IMG/VR virus record: IMGVR_UViG_3300009428_000008
Location: 1-60,233 of that record
Direction: 5' to 3' (one strand)
DNA from: a virus
DNA: 60,233 bases
This document shows, piece by piece, positions 6,668-15,760 of the stretch. Each line of letters begins with the position of its first letter. The first letter of the stretch is position 1. The notes under the pieces are model-generated. The model was not told the DNA's origin, searched no databases, and saw nothing but the letters and a program-made list of their open reading frames with translations. The position numbers were made by a program, and so were the translations under genes.

Positions 6668-6951
6668 TTTCATCAACTACAATAGTTATAACATTACTAG
6701 TAATAGCAGTTTTAATATTATTATTCACTACTTGGAATTTACTTAGAAAAAATGAATCTTCCGAAGATATAGTTGTTGGGTATCTTCAGTATTTAGATCA
6801 AATTTCAAGAGTAATAGAAGCATCAGATGAAAAATTAAAAAAAATAGATATTAAAGGTTCATTTTCATCAGATGATGAGGTAGGTTTTTTCTTTAAGCAA
6901 ATCAAACAAATCCAAGATATTCTTAATGAATTTAAATTAAAAAAATTATAG
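6664..6951 (+). CDS. Small membrane-anchored protein
   Basis: A 95-residue protein: residues 6-26 are a single transmembrane helix (T-I-V-I-T-L-L-V-I-A-V-L-I-L-L-F), and the rest is a charged helical tail likely forming a coiled coil. ATGA overlap with the HD hydrolase gene upstream and a six-base gap to the sigma-factor gene place it in one operon. Function unknown. Confidence 0.7.
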   Translation: MISSTTIVITLLVIAVLILLFTTWNLLRKNESSEDIVVGYLQYLDQISRVIEASDEKLKKIDIKGSFSSDDEVGFFFKQIKQIQDILNEFKLKKL

Positions 6952-6957
6952 AAATTT

Positions 6958-7770
6958 ATGGATGACATAATAAGAAGGCATAAAGCCCAACCCCAAAAGA
7001 AAGTATACTTTTCAAAAGATACAGAAAATGCGATTGTTAGATACAATCGCTCTTCTGATCCCGAAGAAAGAAGTGACTTATATTCTGAATGGATACACTG
7101 GCCTTTTTACAAATTAACAGAAAATATTATCCATACTTTTAAATTTTACCATACTGATGGAGTTGATAATTTAGAAGATTTACAACATGAAATAATAACA
7201 TTTCTACTATCAAAAATTCATTTATTTAATCCTGAGAATGGAGCTAAAGCATACTCATATTTTGGCACTATAGTTAAACGTTGGCTTATTGTATATAATC
7301 AGAAAAACTATGGCAATAAAATAAAAAATATATCAATATCAGATCTAAACCATTATTCTCAATTAGATACAACTGATCCATCATTTATTTTATCATCATC
7401 AAGAATGGAAGATGTTAATAAAATTGAAGAAGAGGAAGAATTTAGTAATAGAGGACTTACAGAAAATAAACATCACAAATATGAGGATCGTTTATCATTA
7501 TTTATTGATCAATATGTTGAGTATTGTACAGATAGAATTTATACCCTCTTTCCAAAAGGTAACGATGCTTCTATTGCAGATGCAATTTTAGAATTATTTA
7601 GAAAAAGAGATAATATTGATGTTTTTAATAAAAAGGCACTTTATATTTACATTCGTGAGATGGTTGATGTTAAAACACCTAAAATTACTAAAATAGCAAA
7701 TAAGTTATATGGCATATTTAAAGAAAAATACTTATTTTATTTAGAACACGGTTATTTTCCTCCAAAATAG
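6958..7770 (+). CDS. 55: Late-transcription sigma factor, T4 gp55-like
   Basis: A 270-residue protein that I read as a divergent homologue of T4 gp55, the sigma subunit that directs host RNA polymerase to late promoters. The correspondence covers about residues 50-120: a helix ending T-F-K-F-Y-H-T-D-G, then D-L-Q-H-E-I-I-T-F-L, F-N-P-E-N-G-A-K-A-Y-S-Y-F-G-T-I-V-K and N-Q-K-N-Y-G-N-K, matching gp55's R-F-N-F, F-D, A-Y-I-T-Q and K-K-E-R-K positions (sigma region 2-like). T4 gp55 is 185 residues; this one has about 80 extra C-terminal residues. It sits immediately before the tail cluster and the TATTTATAA sites it would recognise. Confidence 0.7.
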   Translation: MDDIIRRHKAQPQKKVYFSKDTENAIVRYNRSSDPEERSDLYSEWIHWPFYKLTENIIHTFKFYHTDGVDNLEDLQHEIITFLLSKIHLFNPENGAKAYSYFGTIVKRWLIVYNQKNYGNKIKNISISDLNHYSQLDTTDPSFILSSSRMEDVNKIEEEEEFSNRGLTENKHHKYEDRLSLFIDQYVEYCTDRIYTLFPKGNDASIADAILELFRKRDNIDVFNKKALYIYIREMVDVKTPKITKIANKLYGIFKEKYLFYLEHGYFPPK

Positions 7771-7783
7771 TTTTAAATTCACA

Positions 7784-7792
7784 TATTTATAA
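7784..7792 (+). promoter_or_regulatory. Late-type promoter motif TATTTATAA
   Basis: Exact 9-mer between the sigma-factor gene and the tail cluster. The next start is 12 bases past its last base, so the leader would be only about six bases if the motif is the -10 element. Confidence 0.6.
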
Positions 7793-7803
7793 TCAAAAAC
7801 AAC

Positions 7804-8142
7804 ATGGGACAATTAGAATCATACGTTTTTGGTGATAAAAAATTTTCGGATTTACTTGAGGAAATTTATAATAACCAAAAAAGACGAGACGCTCAAGTAG
7901 TAGCACTTATATCAGAATTAAAACCTTTAGTTCAAGAAATAGGAGATGCTACTCTTATAGTACCACTTATTAAAGAATATATGGAGATTGGTGTTAAGAA
8001 TGATGATGCTTTAATTAAAATGGCTACAATAGTTCAGAGAGCACTTCAAAACGCAAGTGAGGATGGAGGGCTTGGAATTTCAGATGAAGAAAAAGAACAA
8101 CTTCTAGCAGAAATGGAAAAACTCCAAATAAAGGAAAAATAA
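7804..8142 (+). CDS. Conserved helical protein at head of tail operon
   Basis: A 112-residue, nearly all-helical protein with E-D-G-G-L-G-I-S-D-E-E-K near the C terminus. Middle segment: I-V-P-L-I-K-E-Y-M-E-I-G-V-K-N-D-D. I recall similar proteins next to baseplate genes of T4-like marine phages, but no function is known to me. It could be an assembly chaperone or a minor virion protein. Directly followed by the spike gene (one-base gap) under the same late promoter. Confidence 0.65.
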   Translation: MGQLESYVFGDKKFSDLLEEIYNNQKRRDAQVVALISELKPLVQEIGDATLIVPLIKEYMEIGVKNDDALIKMATIVQRALQNASEDGGLGISDEEKEQLLAEMEKLQIKEK

Positions 8143-8143
8143 T

Positions 8144-9382
8144 ATGCCAATCAAACAGAGTGTAGATTCTAAAACTAGCAGTAGTGGAGATATTAGTATA
8201 TTTGGTGCTAGGGTAATATCAATTATACTTGAAGATAAATCCTACCCTCAAGAATTTAAAAAAAATGGAAAGTGGAGTGCTGTAGGTAGTGTTTTTTTCT
8301 CTAAATTAAATGAATCAAATGCTAGTAAATCTGCATTATCTAATAATATTGCAAAACCTTTATTTCCAAATTCTTCAGTAATTCCTTTAAAGAATGAAGT
8401 AATTTATATTATACCCTTACCTAATAATAATGTTCAATCTGATGTAAATGATGTATCTTATTATTATTTTCAACCTATAAACATATGGAATAGCGTACAT
8501 CATAATGCTATACCAGATCCAGTACATGGCCCATCAACCGTTCCTGCATCACAAACCCAAAATAATCAACAAACTGCTGCAGGGAATCCTCGAGTAGTTA
8601 ATGATTCAAATATTAATATAGATTTAGGTCATACATTTAATGAAAAAATAGAAGGATCAGATTCAATTAGAAATTTACAACCCTATGCTGGGGATGTAAT
8701 ACATCAAGGGAGATGGGGACAATCACTTAGGTTTGGATCAACTGTTAAAAATTCAAACCCACCAAACCCTTGGTCTAAAGATGGAGAAGATGGTGATCCT
8801 ATAACTATTATTAAAAATGGTCAATATGAAGAAAGTAATGATCCTTGGATTCCACAAGTAGAAGACATAAATCTTGATCCTTCAAGTGTATATTTAACAA
8901 CTACCCAAAAAATACCAATTGAAGTAGCAAGTAAAAGTTATAAATCATACCAAAGTGCTCCTGAGTCTACTAATTTATATGTAGGTGATCAAATAATTTT
9001 AAATTCTGGCCGTTTACTATTTAATTCAAAAGTAGATTCAATATTATTAAGTGCTAATACCACTATTAATTTAAATTCAGTTGATAGTGTTAACATAGAT
9101 TCACCATTAACAGTAATCCAATCCCCTGAAATATATTTAGGTGATAAAAATGCAACTGAACCCGTAATATTAGGTGATATATTTTTAACGGATTTTAGTA
9201 AATTAGCACAAAATCTTGTTAGTTTAGCTACGGGTTTAGTAACGGGTTTAGGTGGAAATATAGGAGGAACATTAGGACCTAATGGAGCAGTATTAGCGGC
9301 TGCATCACAATTACAAGTTAATGCTAATCAAATGGTAACTAAGATTGAAAAATATAAATCAAAAGTAAGCAAGTCTAAATAA
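8144..9382 (+). CDS. Baseplate central spike / gp5-like OB-fold protein
   Basis: A 412-residue protein resembling T4 gp5-type hub and spike proteins without the lysozyme domain. Residues 15-115 form a beta-rich domain consistent with an OB fold, and residues 182-200 hold G-D-V-I-H-Q-G-R-W-G-Q-S-L-R-F-G-S, a pattern I recall from these phage spike proteins. Residues about 270-335 show regularly alternating strands (I-I-L-N-S-G-R-L-L-F-N-S, I-N-L-N-S-V-D-S-V-N-I-D) as in the gp5 C-terminal beta-helix. The tail is a helical Gly/Ala stretch. It would form the membrane-piercing tip. The TAATG stop overlaps the next gene. Confidence 0.65.
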   Translation: MPIKQSVDSKTSSSGDISIFGARVISIILEDKSYPQEFKKNGKWSAVGSVFFSKLNESNASKSALSNNIAKPLFPNSSVIPLKNEVIYIIPLPNNNVQSDVNDVSYYYFQPINIWNSVHHNAIPDPVHGPSTVPASQTQNNQQTAAGNPRVVNDSNINIDLGHTFNEKIEGSDSIRNLQPYAGDVIHQGRWGQSLRFGSTVKNSNPPNPWSKDGEDGDPITIIKNGQYEESNDPWIPQVEDINLDPSSVYLTTTQKIPIEVASKSYKSYQSAPESTNLYVGDQIILNSGRLLFNSKVDSILLSANTTINLNSVDSVNIDSPLTVIQSPEIYLGDKNATEPVILGDIFLTDFSKLAQNLVSLATGLVTGLGGNIGGTLGPNGAVLAAASQLQVNANQMVTKIEKYKSKVSKSK

Positions 9383-11046
9383 TGCAATTTCTAAATAAAT
9401 TAATAGGCAAAGCAGTATATAAAGTAATATCTAATGTTACTAAGATGGATATTGTAATTGATTTTTTAAAAGATAAATTTAAAGATCAATGTCCTCCTAG
9501 AGCAGAATTACTTGCTATTGTTAAGCAAAAAAACCAAATCCAATCAGGGTTAGAAGCTTGTTTAGTAGTTTTTAATCCTATTAATACAGCAGCAGCAACC
9601 GTTGATGGTATAGTAACAACTGTAGGTATAGCAGTAAAAATAATTAAACTAATTCCAATTCCAACTTCATTCCCCCCTGGTGTTGGTATTCCTATTAATG
9701 TTATAACAATTTTATCAGATTCCTTAGATCAACTAGATAAATTATTAACATCAGCTAAAATAACAGTATCAATAGTAGCTCCATTATCAAAAATTATATC
9801 GGATGCAATTACTAAAACAATTGCAAGACTCCAAGAATTAGATATTCTTTTTAATGAGTGTATGGGAGAAATAGTTAAGGGTACTAATGAAGGTGGTACT
9901 GGTGTTCCTTTAACACCCCAAGAACAAGACGAATTAGCTTTAGAAATAGTTAACATTGCAGCTACCTCCGGAGACTTTGATAATCCTGCGTTAAATGCAA
10001 ATACTGATGCTGATCTTTTAGATAGATTATCCCCAAATTCAGCAAATCCACTTGCATATAAAGGTTTTGTATTTATGGTTGAATATGAAACTGTAGAAGT
10101 AATTTCTGATACAGGAGTTATTACTCAAGAACAAGAATATTCTTTCCCTTCAAGAAGAATTAAAGCAACAAATAAAGATACATCTGCGGGTAATGTATAT
10201 TTAGGTTTAGAAGTTTATAATTTAGTGGGTGGTAGATATTCATTTAGTGCATCCACCCAAGTCTTAATAAATGAAGCAAAGTTTAGAATTGATAATTTAA
10301 ACTATACAAAATATTGGAAGGAATGGATAAAATCTAATAATACACAAACATTAGCACCAGGTAAAATTACAATAGCAGGCCCTGTTAATAATAATACAAT
10401 AGGTCCTAATCCCCTACCACCAAGCAATACAGGAGGATCATTTCCATCACCAATTGAAGTAATACAGGAAAGTTGGACAAATTGGAATCAATTAAGTGGA
10501 ATGAAATCAAATATGCAGCAGCAAATGTACGGTTCAAACCCATATAAAAATATTCCATATAGTATTGATATTGGCCAATCATTATTTTTAAATTCTACTA
10601 GAAATTCTAGTGGTACTTTAACATCAGCAACTAAAGGTTTACCTACAAAAAGTGCTATAAGGTTAAAAGCAAAAGTTAATTCACCAGGTGCTAAAATAAC
10701 ATTTACAGTTGATACTGGAGGGTTTACACCACAATCCCCTTGGGGTTATGGTAACCCAGGTGTTGGAAATTATAATGATGGAGTTAAACAACCTTATAGA
10801 AGAGGAGAGGTGGAAATTAAAATTAATGCTGCTTCTGGATCTCAATATCAAAATATAAAACTTCTTAAAGTAAATAAAGGAGTAGGGATTTATACCTTTA
10901 CTTATCCTAAAATAGGTACATATTATATTGAGGCTATAATTTGGAATGGGGGACGATATGGTACAAATTTTAATAATCAAACAGCTGAATATATTAATTC
11001 CAACCAATCATCATCTTTAATCGTAACATATGATTCTCAACAATAA
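9382..11046 (+). CDS. Large baseplate/hub-associated structural protein
   Basis: A 554-residue protein of unknown family. Residues 40-160 are long hydrophobic helices (V-D-G-I-V-T-T-V-G-I-A-V-K, V-S-I-V-A-P-L-S-K-I) and could act as a membrane-interacting or short tape-measure-like segment. Residues 220-310 are beta-rich around Y-K-G-F-V-F-M-V-E-Y-E and Y-S-F-P-S-R-R-I-K-A; residues 420-554 form a Gly/Asn-rich beta domain. Translationally coupled to the spike gene (TAATG). Probably a hub component contacting the spike; no catalytic motif seen. Confidence 0.6.
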   Translation: MQFLNKLIGKAVYKVISNVTKMDIVIDFLKDKFKDQCPPRAELLAIVKQKNQIQSGLEACLVVFNPINTAAATVDGIVTTVGIAVKIIKLIPIPTSFPPGVGIPINVITILSDSLDQLDKLLTSAKITVSIVAPLSKIISDAITKTIARLQELDILFNECMGEIVKGTNEGGTGVPLTPQEQDELALEIVNIAATSGDFDNPALNANTDADLLDRLSPNSANPLAYKGFVFMVEYETVEVISDTGVITQEQEYSFPSRRIKATNKDTSAGNVYLGLEVYNLVGGRYSFSASTQVLINEAKFRIDNLNYTKYWKEWIKSNNTQTLAPGKITIAGPVNNNTIGPNPLPPSNTGGSFPSPIEVIQESWTNWNQLSGMKSNMQQQMYGSNPYKNIPYSIDIGQSLFLNSTRNSSGTLTSATKGLPTKSAIRLKAKVNSPGAKITFTVDTGGFTPQSPWGYGNPGVGNYNDGVKQPYRRGEVEIKINAASGSQYQNIKLLKVNKGVGIYTFTYPKIGTYYIEAIIWNGGRYGTNFNNQTAEYINSNQSSSLIVTYDSQQ

Positions 11047-11087
11047 ACATAATGAAAAATAAACATGCAAAAAATTAACTAACTTAA

Positions 11088-11096
11088 TATTTATAA
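11088..11096 (+). promoter_or_regulatory. Late-type promoter motif TATTTATAA, very close to a start codon
   Basis: Exact 9-mer with its last base only six bases before the ATG at 11102. If it occupies the -10 position, transcription would start at or near the A of the ATG, giving a leaderless message. Confidence 0.6.
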
Positions 11097-11101
11097 TAAA
11101 A

Positions 11102-11464
11102 ATGAAGTCATCAGAATTAAAAAACCTAATAAAAACAGCAGTAAGAGAAGCAATTCAAGAAGAATTAAAAGATATCTTATTGGAAGCTGTTAAGACTCCT
11201 ACAGTTATCGCACAACAACCACAAACTTATTCTCCTCCAGCAATTGTAGAGAACCAAAATTCTCTCCCACCTCAACAGCCTATGATGTCTGCTGAGGATA
11301 AAAGAGCAGCATATAAAAATATTTTAGGAGATACAGCCTCAACATTAACATCAAATAATGTTCCTCAAACTTTCAACCCTCAACAAGGATTTGATTCATC
11401 AAATGGAACTTTACCACAAGGTGAAGTAGATATGTCTCAAATATCAGGATTAATGAATCGTTAA
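11102..11464 (+). CDS. Small virion-associated protein with capsid-targeting-like N terminus
   Basis: A 120-residue protein. Residues 1-30 form an amphipathic helix starting MKSSELKNLIKTA and ending L26-L27-E28-A29, which fits the L/I-x-E recognition of T4 gp21 protease; the start is near-identical to those of the genes at 34441 and 46070. The rest is Pro/Gln-rich and low complexity (about 35-110). It lies between hub and gp25 genes, so it may instead be a baseplate assembly factor; no domain recognised. Confidence 0.6.
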   Translation: MKSSELKNLIKTAVREAIQEELKDILLEAVKTPTVIAQQPQTYSPPAIVENQNSLPPQQPMMSAEDKRAAYKNILGDTASTLTSNNVPQTFNPQQGFDSSNGTLPQGEVDMSQISGLMNR

Positions 11465-11465
11465 A

Positions 11466-11873
11466 ATGGCAAGAATAATAAATAATAGATTTCCAATTGA
11501 CTCAGTTGCTCGAAAGGCAGTTGGGTTTGGTTTTCCTATAAACGGTCCTGCTGTTTTTGTACCAACTTATACAGTTCGGGAACAAACAAAGGCAAATTTA
11601 ATTAATTATTTATTAACCAATAAAGGTGAAAGAGTATTTAATCCTATGTTTGGGGCTGATTTAAGAAGTTTATTATTTGAAAATGTTTTAGATCGTACAA
11701 CAGATGAACTACAATCGATAATACAAAATGATATTAATATTTATTTCCCACAAGTTGATATTAAAGAAGTAAAATTTATAAACACACCAGACAACAACAC
11801 AATCAATTTTTCCTTAACATATACAATAGCTAATTTTGGAATAACAGATGATTTAACTATATTACTACAATAA
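11466..11873 (+). CDS. 25: Baseplate wedge protein gp25
   Basis: A 135-residue member of the gp25-like family (T4 gp25 is 132 residues), a core wedge component that with gp6 nucleates the baseplate. The family core is clear at residues 40-74: helix E-Q-T-K-A-N-L-I-N-Y-L-L, then N-K-G-E-R-V-F-N-P-M-F-G-A-D-L and the following helix. The C-terminal strands end in I-T-D-D-L-T-I-L. Its stop overlaps the gp6 start (TAATG), the same gene order as in T4 and most contractile systems. Confidence 0.92.
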   Translation: MARIINNRFPIDSVARKAVGFGFPINGPAVFVPTYTVREQTKANLINYLLTNKGERVFNPMFGADLRSLLFENVLDRTTDELQSIIQNDINIYFPQVDIKEVKFINTPDNNTINFSLTYTIANFGITDDLTILLQ

Positions 11874-13735
11874 TGGCAGATTTAAAAAGAGACATAAGAT
11901 ATGTTGATAAGGATTTTAATCAGTTTAGAAATTCCTTAATACAATATTCTAAAACATATTTTCCAGATACCTATAATGATTTTACAGATACATCTACAGG
12001 TATGTTATTTATGGAGATGGCATCCTATGTGGGTGATGTTTTATCATTTTATTTAGATAACCAAATTCAAGAAACCTTTATACAAAAGGCAAGACAACAG
12101 GAAAATTTATATCAGATGGCCTATTTATTAGGTTATGAGCCAAAAGTAACAACAGCAGCTTCTGTAAATATTGATTTTTACCAACAACTACCTGCATCCC
12201 AATCAGCAGGAGAATATTTTCCAGATTTTGATTATGCTATGATAATTCCTGAAAATACACAAATAGTATCGGATAATGATGCTTCTCAAAAATTTATAAT
12301 TGAAGATATAATTGATTTTTCAGCTTCAGGTTCATTAGATCCTACAGAAGTTACAGTTTACCAAATATCAAATGATAACCCAACATATTATTTAATTAAA
12401 AAAACAAGAAAAGCAATATCAGCTGCAATTAACTCTACTCAATTTACTTTTACAACATCAAAAAAATATGATGTAAGAACTATTTCTACTCCTAATATTA
12501 TAGGCGTATTAGACGTAGTAGATAGCGATGGCAATACTTGGTATGAAGTCCCAAACATGGCGCAGGAAAACGTATTTGATACGATTAGAAACACAAATCA
12601 AAACGACCCAACATACAACCAAGAAGTTGATGCCCCATATTTATTAAAATTAAAACAAGTACAAAGAAGATTTGTAACTAGATTTATAAATTCAGGATCA
12701 TTAGAATTCCAATTTGGAGCCGGTTCAACAAGAAGTAATGATGAAGAAATTGTCCCAAATCCAGATAATGTAGGTTTAGGTTTACCATTTGAAAGAGATC
12801 AATTAACGACAGCATTTTCACCTTTAAATTTTGTATATACTAATACTTATGGTATTGCTCCCTATAATACAACTTTAACCGTAAGATATTTAACAGGAGG
12901 TGGAGTTGCATCTAATGTTGAAGCAAATACCTTAACAGTACTAAATGATAGTAATTTTACATTTATTAACCCAAATCTAGCTGATACAGCTTTAGCAAAT
13001 CAAATATTCTCTTCAGTATCATCAATTAACCCATTAGCAGCTGATGGTGGTCAAGATGGAGATACTACAGAAGAATTAAGATTAAATGCTGTAGGTAACT
13101 TTCAAAATCAGCTACGTACAGTAACAAAAGAAGATTATTTAATTAGAGCATTATCTATGCCTTCTAATTTAGGTACTATAGCAAAAGCATACGCTTCACC
13201 CACTAAGATAGATGGTTATAATCCTGGTGAATTACCTACAATTTTAGATTTATTTGTTTTAACATATAATTCTACTGGTAAATTACGAACTGCATCATCT
13301 TTAATGAAAGCTAATCTAACAACATATTTAGCAGAATATAGAATGATAAATGATTCTGTTAAAATTAAAGATGCTTTTATTATTAATATAGAAGTAATAT
13401 TTGATATAATAGTCCTACCTAATTATAATAATAATAAAACAATTACTGATTGTATTACATCCTTATCCAGTTTCTTTGATATAGATAAATGGCAGATAAA
13501 CCAACCAATTTTATTAAGTGATTTATTTATTCTTTTAGATAAAGTAGAAGGTGTTCAAACTGTTAAAAATGTAAATATTAATAATTTAGTAGGAGAAGCT
13601 TTAGGTTATAGTGATTATGCTTATGATATACAAGGAGCAACAATAAATCAAGTAGTTTACCCATCAATTGATCCTATGATTTTTGAAGTAAAAAATCCTA
13701 ATGTAGATATTAAAGGTAGAGTAGTACCTTTATAA
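11873..13735 (+). CDS. 6: Baseplate wedge protein gp6 (baseplate J-like)
   Basis: A 620-residue protein comparable to T4 gp6 (660 residues), the ring-forming wedge subunit. N-terminal hallmarks: Y-V-D-K-D-F-N-Q-F (11-19), D-T-S-T-G-M-L-F-M-E-M-A-S-Y-V-G-D-V-L (38-56), then the J-like helix with R-Q-Q-E-N-L-Y and L-L-G-Y-E-P. The middle has beta domains, and the region near 400-435 reads D-G-D-T-T-E-E-L-R and T-K-E-D-Y-L-I-R-A as in J-like proteins. Coupled to gp25 through TAATG. Confidence 0.9.
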   Translation: MADLKRDIRYVDKDFNQFRNSLIQYSKTYFPDTYNDFTDTSTGMLFMEMASYVGDVLSFYLDNQIQETFIQKARQQENLYQMAYLLGYEPKVTTAASVNIDFYQQLPASQSAGEYFPDFDYAMIIPENTQIVSDNDASQKFIIEDIIDFSASGSLDPTEVTVYQISNDNPTYYLIKKTRKAISAAINSTQFTFTTSKKYDVRTISTPNIIGVLDVVDSDGNTWYEVPNMAQENVFDTIRNTNQNDPTYNQEVDAPYLLKLKQVQRRFVTRFINSGSLEFQFGAGSTRSNDEEIVPNPDNVGLGLPFERDQLTTAFSPLNFVYTNTYGIAPYNTTLTVRYLTGGGVASNVEANTLTVLNDSNFTFINPNLADTALANQIFSSVSSINPLAADGGQDGDTTEELRLNAVGNFQNQLRTVTKEDYLIRALSMPSNLGTIAKAYASPTKIDGYNPGELPTILDLFVLTYNSTGKLRTASSLMKANLTTYLAEYRMINDSVKIKDAFIINIEVIFDIIVLPNYNNNKTITDCITSLSSFFDIDKWQINQPILLSDLFILLDKVEGVQTVKNVNINNLVGEALGYSDYAYDIQGATINQVVYPSIDPMIFEVKNPNVDIKGRVVPL

Positions 13736-13747
13736 AAATAAAATAAT

Positions 13748-14200
13748 ATGGCAGATTCAATAATAGATAGTTTAGGAAAAACAAATTTAGATACTACAGA
13801 TAAAGCACCATTAGGGGGACCTATAAATGCTCCACAGTATAATTTTGAAACTAAATACTCATCAACAGATCCATATTTTATACCAGGTACACAGTTACAA
13901 GAAACAAGACTAAGCCAATCATTAACGATTACAGCTTTAGATGTTGAAAGTGATGAAGCTGGTGTAGCTCAAGGAGTAACTGGAGGACCTAATAGAACAA
14001 ACTCAACAAATATACCAAGTGGTCAATATAAAGCACTTGGCTCATCACCTCTCCCATTAACACCAACACCAGGAGGACCAGCTTTAAAAACTAGAGAAGG
14101 TAAAGATAAAGAATTTACATTAAATGCTTATACTCCCCAAAGCACCTATATGGAGGCAATGGTTAAATTTAGAGATGATGCAAAAAACGACTTAATATAA
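13748..14200 (+). CDS. Hypothetical tail/baseplate protein
   Basis: A 150-residue protein rich in Pro, Gly, Thr and Asn with little predicted secondary structure until a C-terminal helix (about 130-150). Probably an extended linker protein of the baseplate. It is embedded between gp6 and further structural genes with 6-12 base gaps. No family recognised. Confidence 0.65.
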   Translation: MADSIIDSLGKTNLDTTDKAPLGGPINAPQYNFETKYSSTDPYFIPGTQLQETRLSQSLTITALDVESDEAGVAQGVTGGPNRTNSTNIPSGQYKALGSSPLPLTPTPGGPALKTREGKDKEFTLNAYTPQSTYMEAMVKFRDDAKNDLI

Positions 14201-14206
14201 TAAACA

Positions 14207-15355
14207 ATGGCTATATATAAAATATTTCCTGAAAAAGATGCTACACTCTATACTGAATTTCCTTCCCAAAATACAGGATTAGATCAGATTATAGAATCAT
14301 CTATGTATCTTGCTAATTCTGTACCACAAGTTAGTAGATATTTAATTAAATTTCCTACATCTCAAATTACAGAAATGTATGAAAATAAAATTACAAATGG
14401 AGAATATGCCGTTTACTTAAGAAACTTCAATGCTGTTGTAACAGGTTTAAATGCAGATCAAAAACTAGAATTTTATCCAACATGGGGTAATTGGGATATG
14501 GGTACTGGTAGATTTAATGATTTACCTATAGTAACAAATGGTACAAGTTGGACATACTTAAAATACTCAGGATCTACATCCTGGGAAGAAAGTGGTTTTG
14601 ACCCTTATGTAACAGCATCATTTCAATCTACTCTACCAGGTGGTGGTAATTGGTATACAGGTTCAAATTTATCCTCAACTTTAGATCCGATTTCTCAATC
14701 ACAAAACTTTAACTATTCAGATACTAAGGATGTTGTAGTTGATGTAAAAAATACAGTTGAAACTTGGTATAGTTATTCATTAGATAATACTAAGGGATTT
14801 AAAAATGAAGGATTTATTGTTAAAAATCCAGATAATGTTGAGTTTATAAATAGTAAAGCTAATACTACTATATTTAGATTTTTCTCAATAGATACTAATA
14901 CAATCTACCCACCACAATTAGAATTTAGATTTAATGATTATATATTTTCTACAGGTTCATCTACAAATGTAGTTCTACCACAAGTAGAAAGTTTTATATC
15001 AGTTTATAATAATCAAGGAACTTATTATTCACAAAGTATTCCAAGATTAAGATTTGCGGCAATGCCTAAATACCCTGATAGAACATTTCTAACATCTTCC
15101 TTATACTCAACAAATTATTACCTACCAGAATCACAATCTTTATATGCTGTAAAAGATACAGAAACTAATGAATTTGTAATTGATTTTGATAGTGAATATA
15201 CAAGAATTAGTGCTGATGATACTTCAAGTTTCTTTGATTTATATTGTAATGGTTTAGAGCCTGAAAGATATTATACAATTTTAGTAAAAACTTCAATAAA
15301 TGGTGAAGTTAAAGTATTTGATGAAAATATAATGTTTAAAATAGCTAAGGGATAA
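14207..15355 (+). CDS. Tail/baseplate structural protein
   Basis: A 382-residue beta-rich protein. The N terminus I-Y-K-I-F-P-E-K-D-A-T-L-Y-T-E-F-P and a following N-T-G-L-D-Q-I-I-E resemble a jelly-roll type domain that I recall from T4-like marine phage structural proteins (DNRLRE-like). Residues about 270-380 form a second beta domain. No catalytic residues. Start context AAACAATG is that of late genes. Its stop overlaps the next start (TAATG). Probably peripheral baseplate or fibre-attachment protein. Confidence 0.65.
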   Translation: MAIYKIFPEKDATLYTEFPSQNTGLDQIIESSMYLANSVPQVSRYLIKFPTSQITEMYENKITNGEYAVYLRNFNAVVTGLNADQKLEFYPTWGNWDMGTGRFNDLPIVTNGTSWTYLKYSGSTSWEESGFDPYVTASFQSTLPGGGNWYTGSNLSSTLDPISQSQNFNYSDTKDVVVDVKNTVETWYSYSLDNTKGFKNEGFIVKNPDNVEFINSKANTTIFRFFSIDTNTIYPPQLEFRFNDYIFSTGSSTNVVLPQVESFISVYNNQGTYYSQSIPRLRFAAMPKYPDRTFLTSSLYSTNYYLPESQSLYAVKDTETNEFVIDFDSEYTRISADDTSSFFDLYCNGLEPERYYTILVKTSINGEVKVFDENIMFKIAKG

Positions 15356-15747
15356 TGGATAATAGTAAACAAGTTCAAATAGTAAGACAAGTATTTGATA
15401 GAGAAGCTTTTAATGAAACTGTAAGTACAGAATTCACACAACTTATATCTCCATTAGATCCATCTTTCTTTGATATTAATTTGGCTACCCAAGAAGATTT
15501 TTGGATATTATATAACAAATATTTTTATGAAATCCCAAAATATTCAAATCCGGACTCAAGCTCACCTAGTATGCAAACATCTCACCAATATTTAGTTGAA
15601 ACTAGTGGAGAATTTATTGATTATGATCCAAATAGAGAAGAAATAGAGGCTTTATTACAAGAAATAGCAGATTTAAGAGCAGAAAATTTAGAAGTTAGAC
15701 AAGAAATGGTAGAAGTTATTAATAATTTTGCTGATTCACAACAATAA
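15355..15747 (+). CDS. Baseplate-associated protein with C-terminal coiled coil
   Basis: A 130-residue protein. Residues 1-85 include V-R-Q-V-F-D-R-E-A-F-N and D-P-S-F-F-D-I-N; residues 90-125 form a clear heptad coiled coil (I-E-A-L-L-Q-E-I-A-D-L-R-A-E-N-L). Coiled coils of this size are often trimerisation stalks. Coupled to the upstream structural gene by TAATG and 13 bases before the giant tail gene, so possibly an adaptor for it. Confidence 0.65.
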   Translation: MDNSKQVQIVRQVFDREAFNETVSTEFTQLISPLDPSFFDINLATQEDFWILYNKYFYEIPKYSNPDSSSPSMQTSHQYLVETSGEFIDYDPNREEIEALLQEIADLRAENLEVRQEMVEVINNFADSQQ

Positions 15748-15760
15748 TAATAGTAAATAA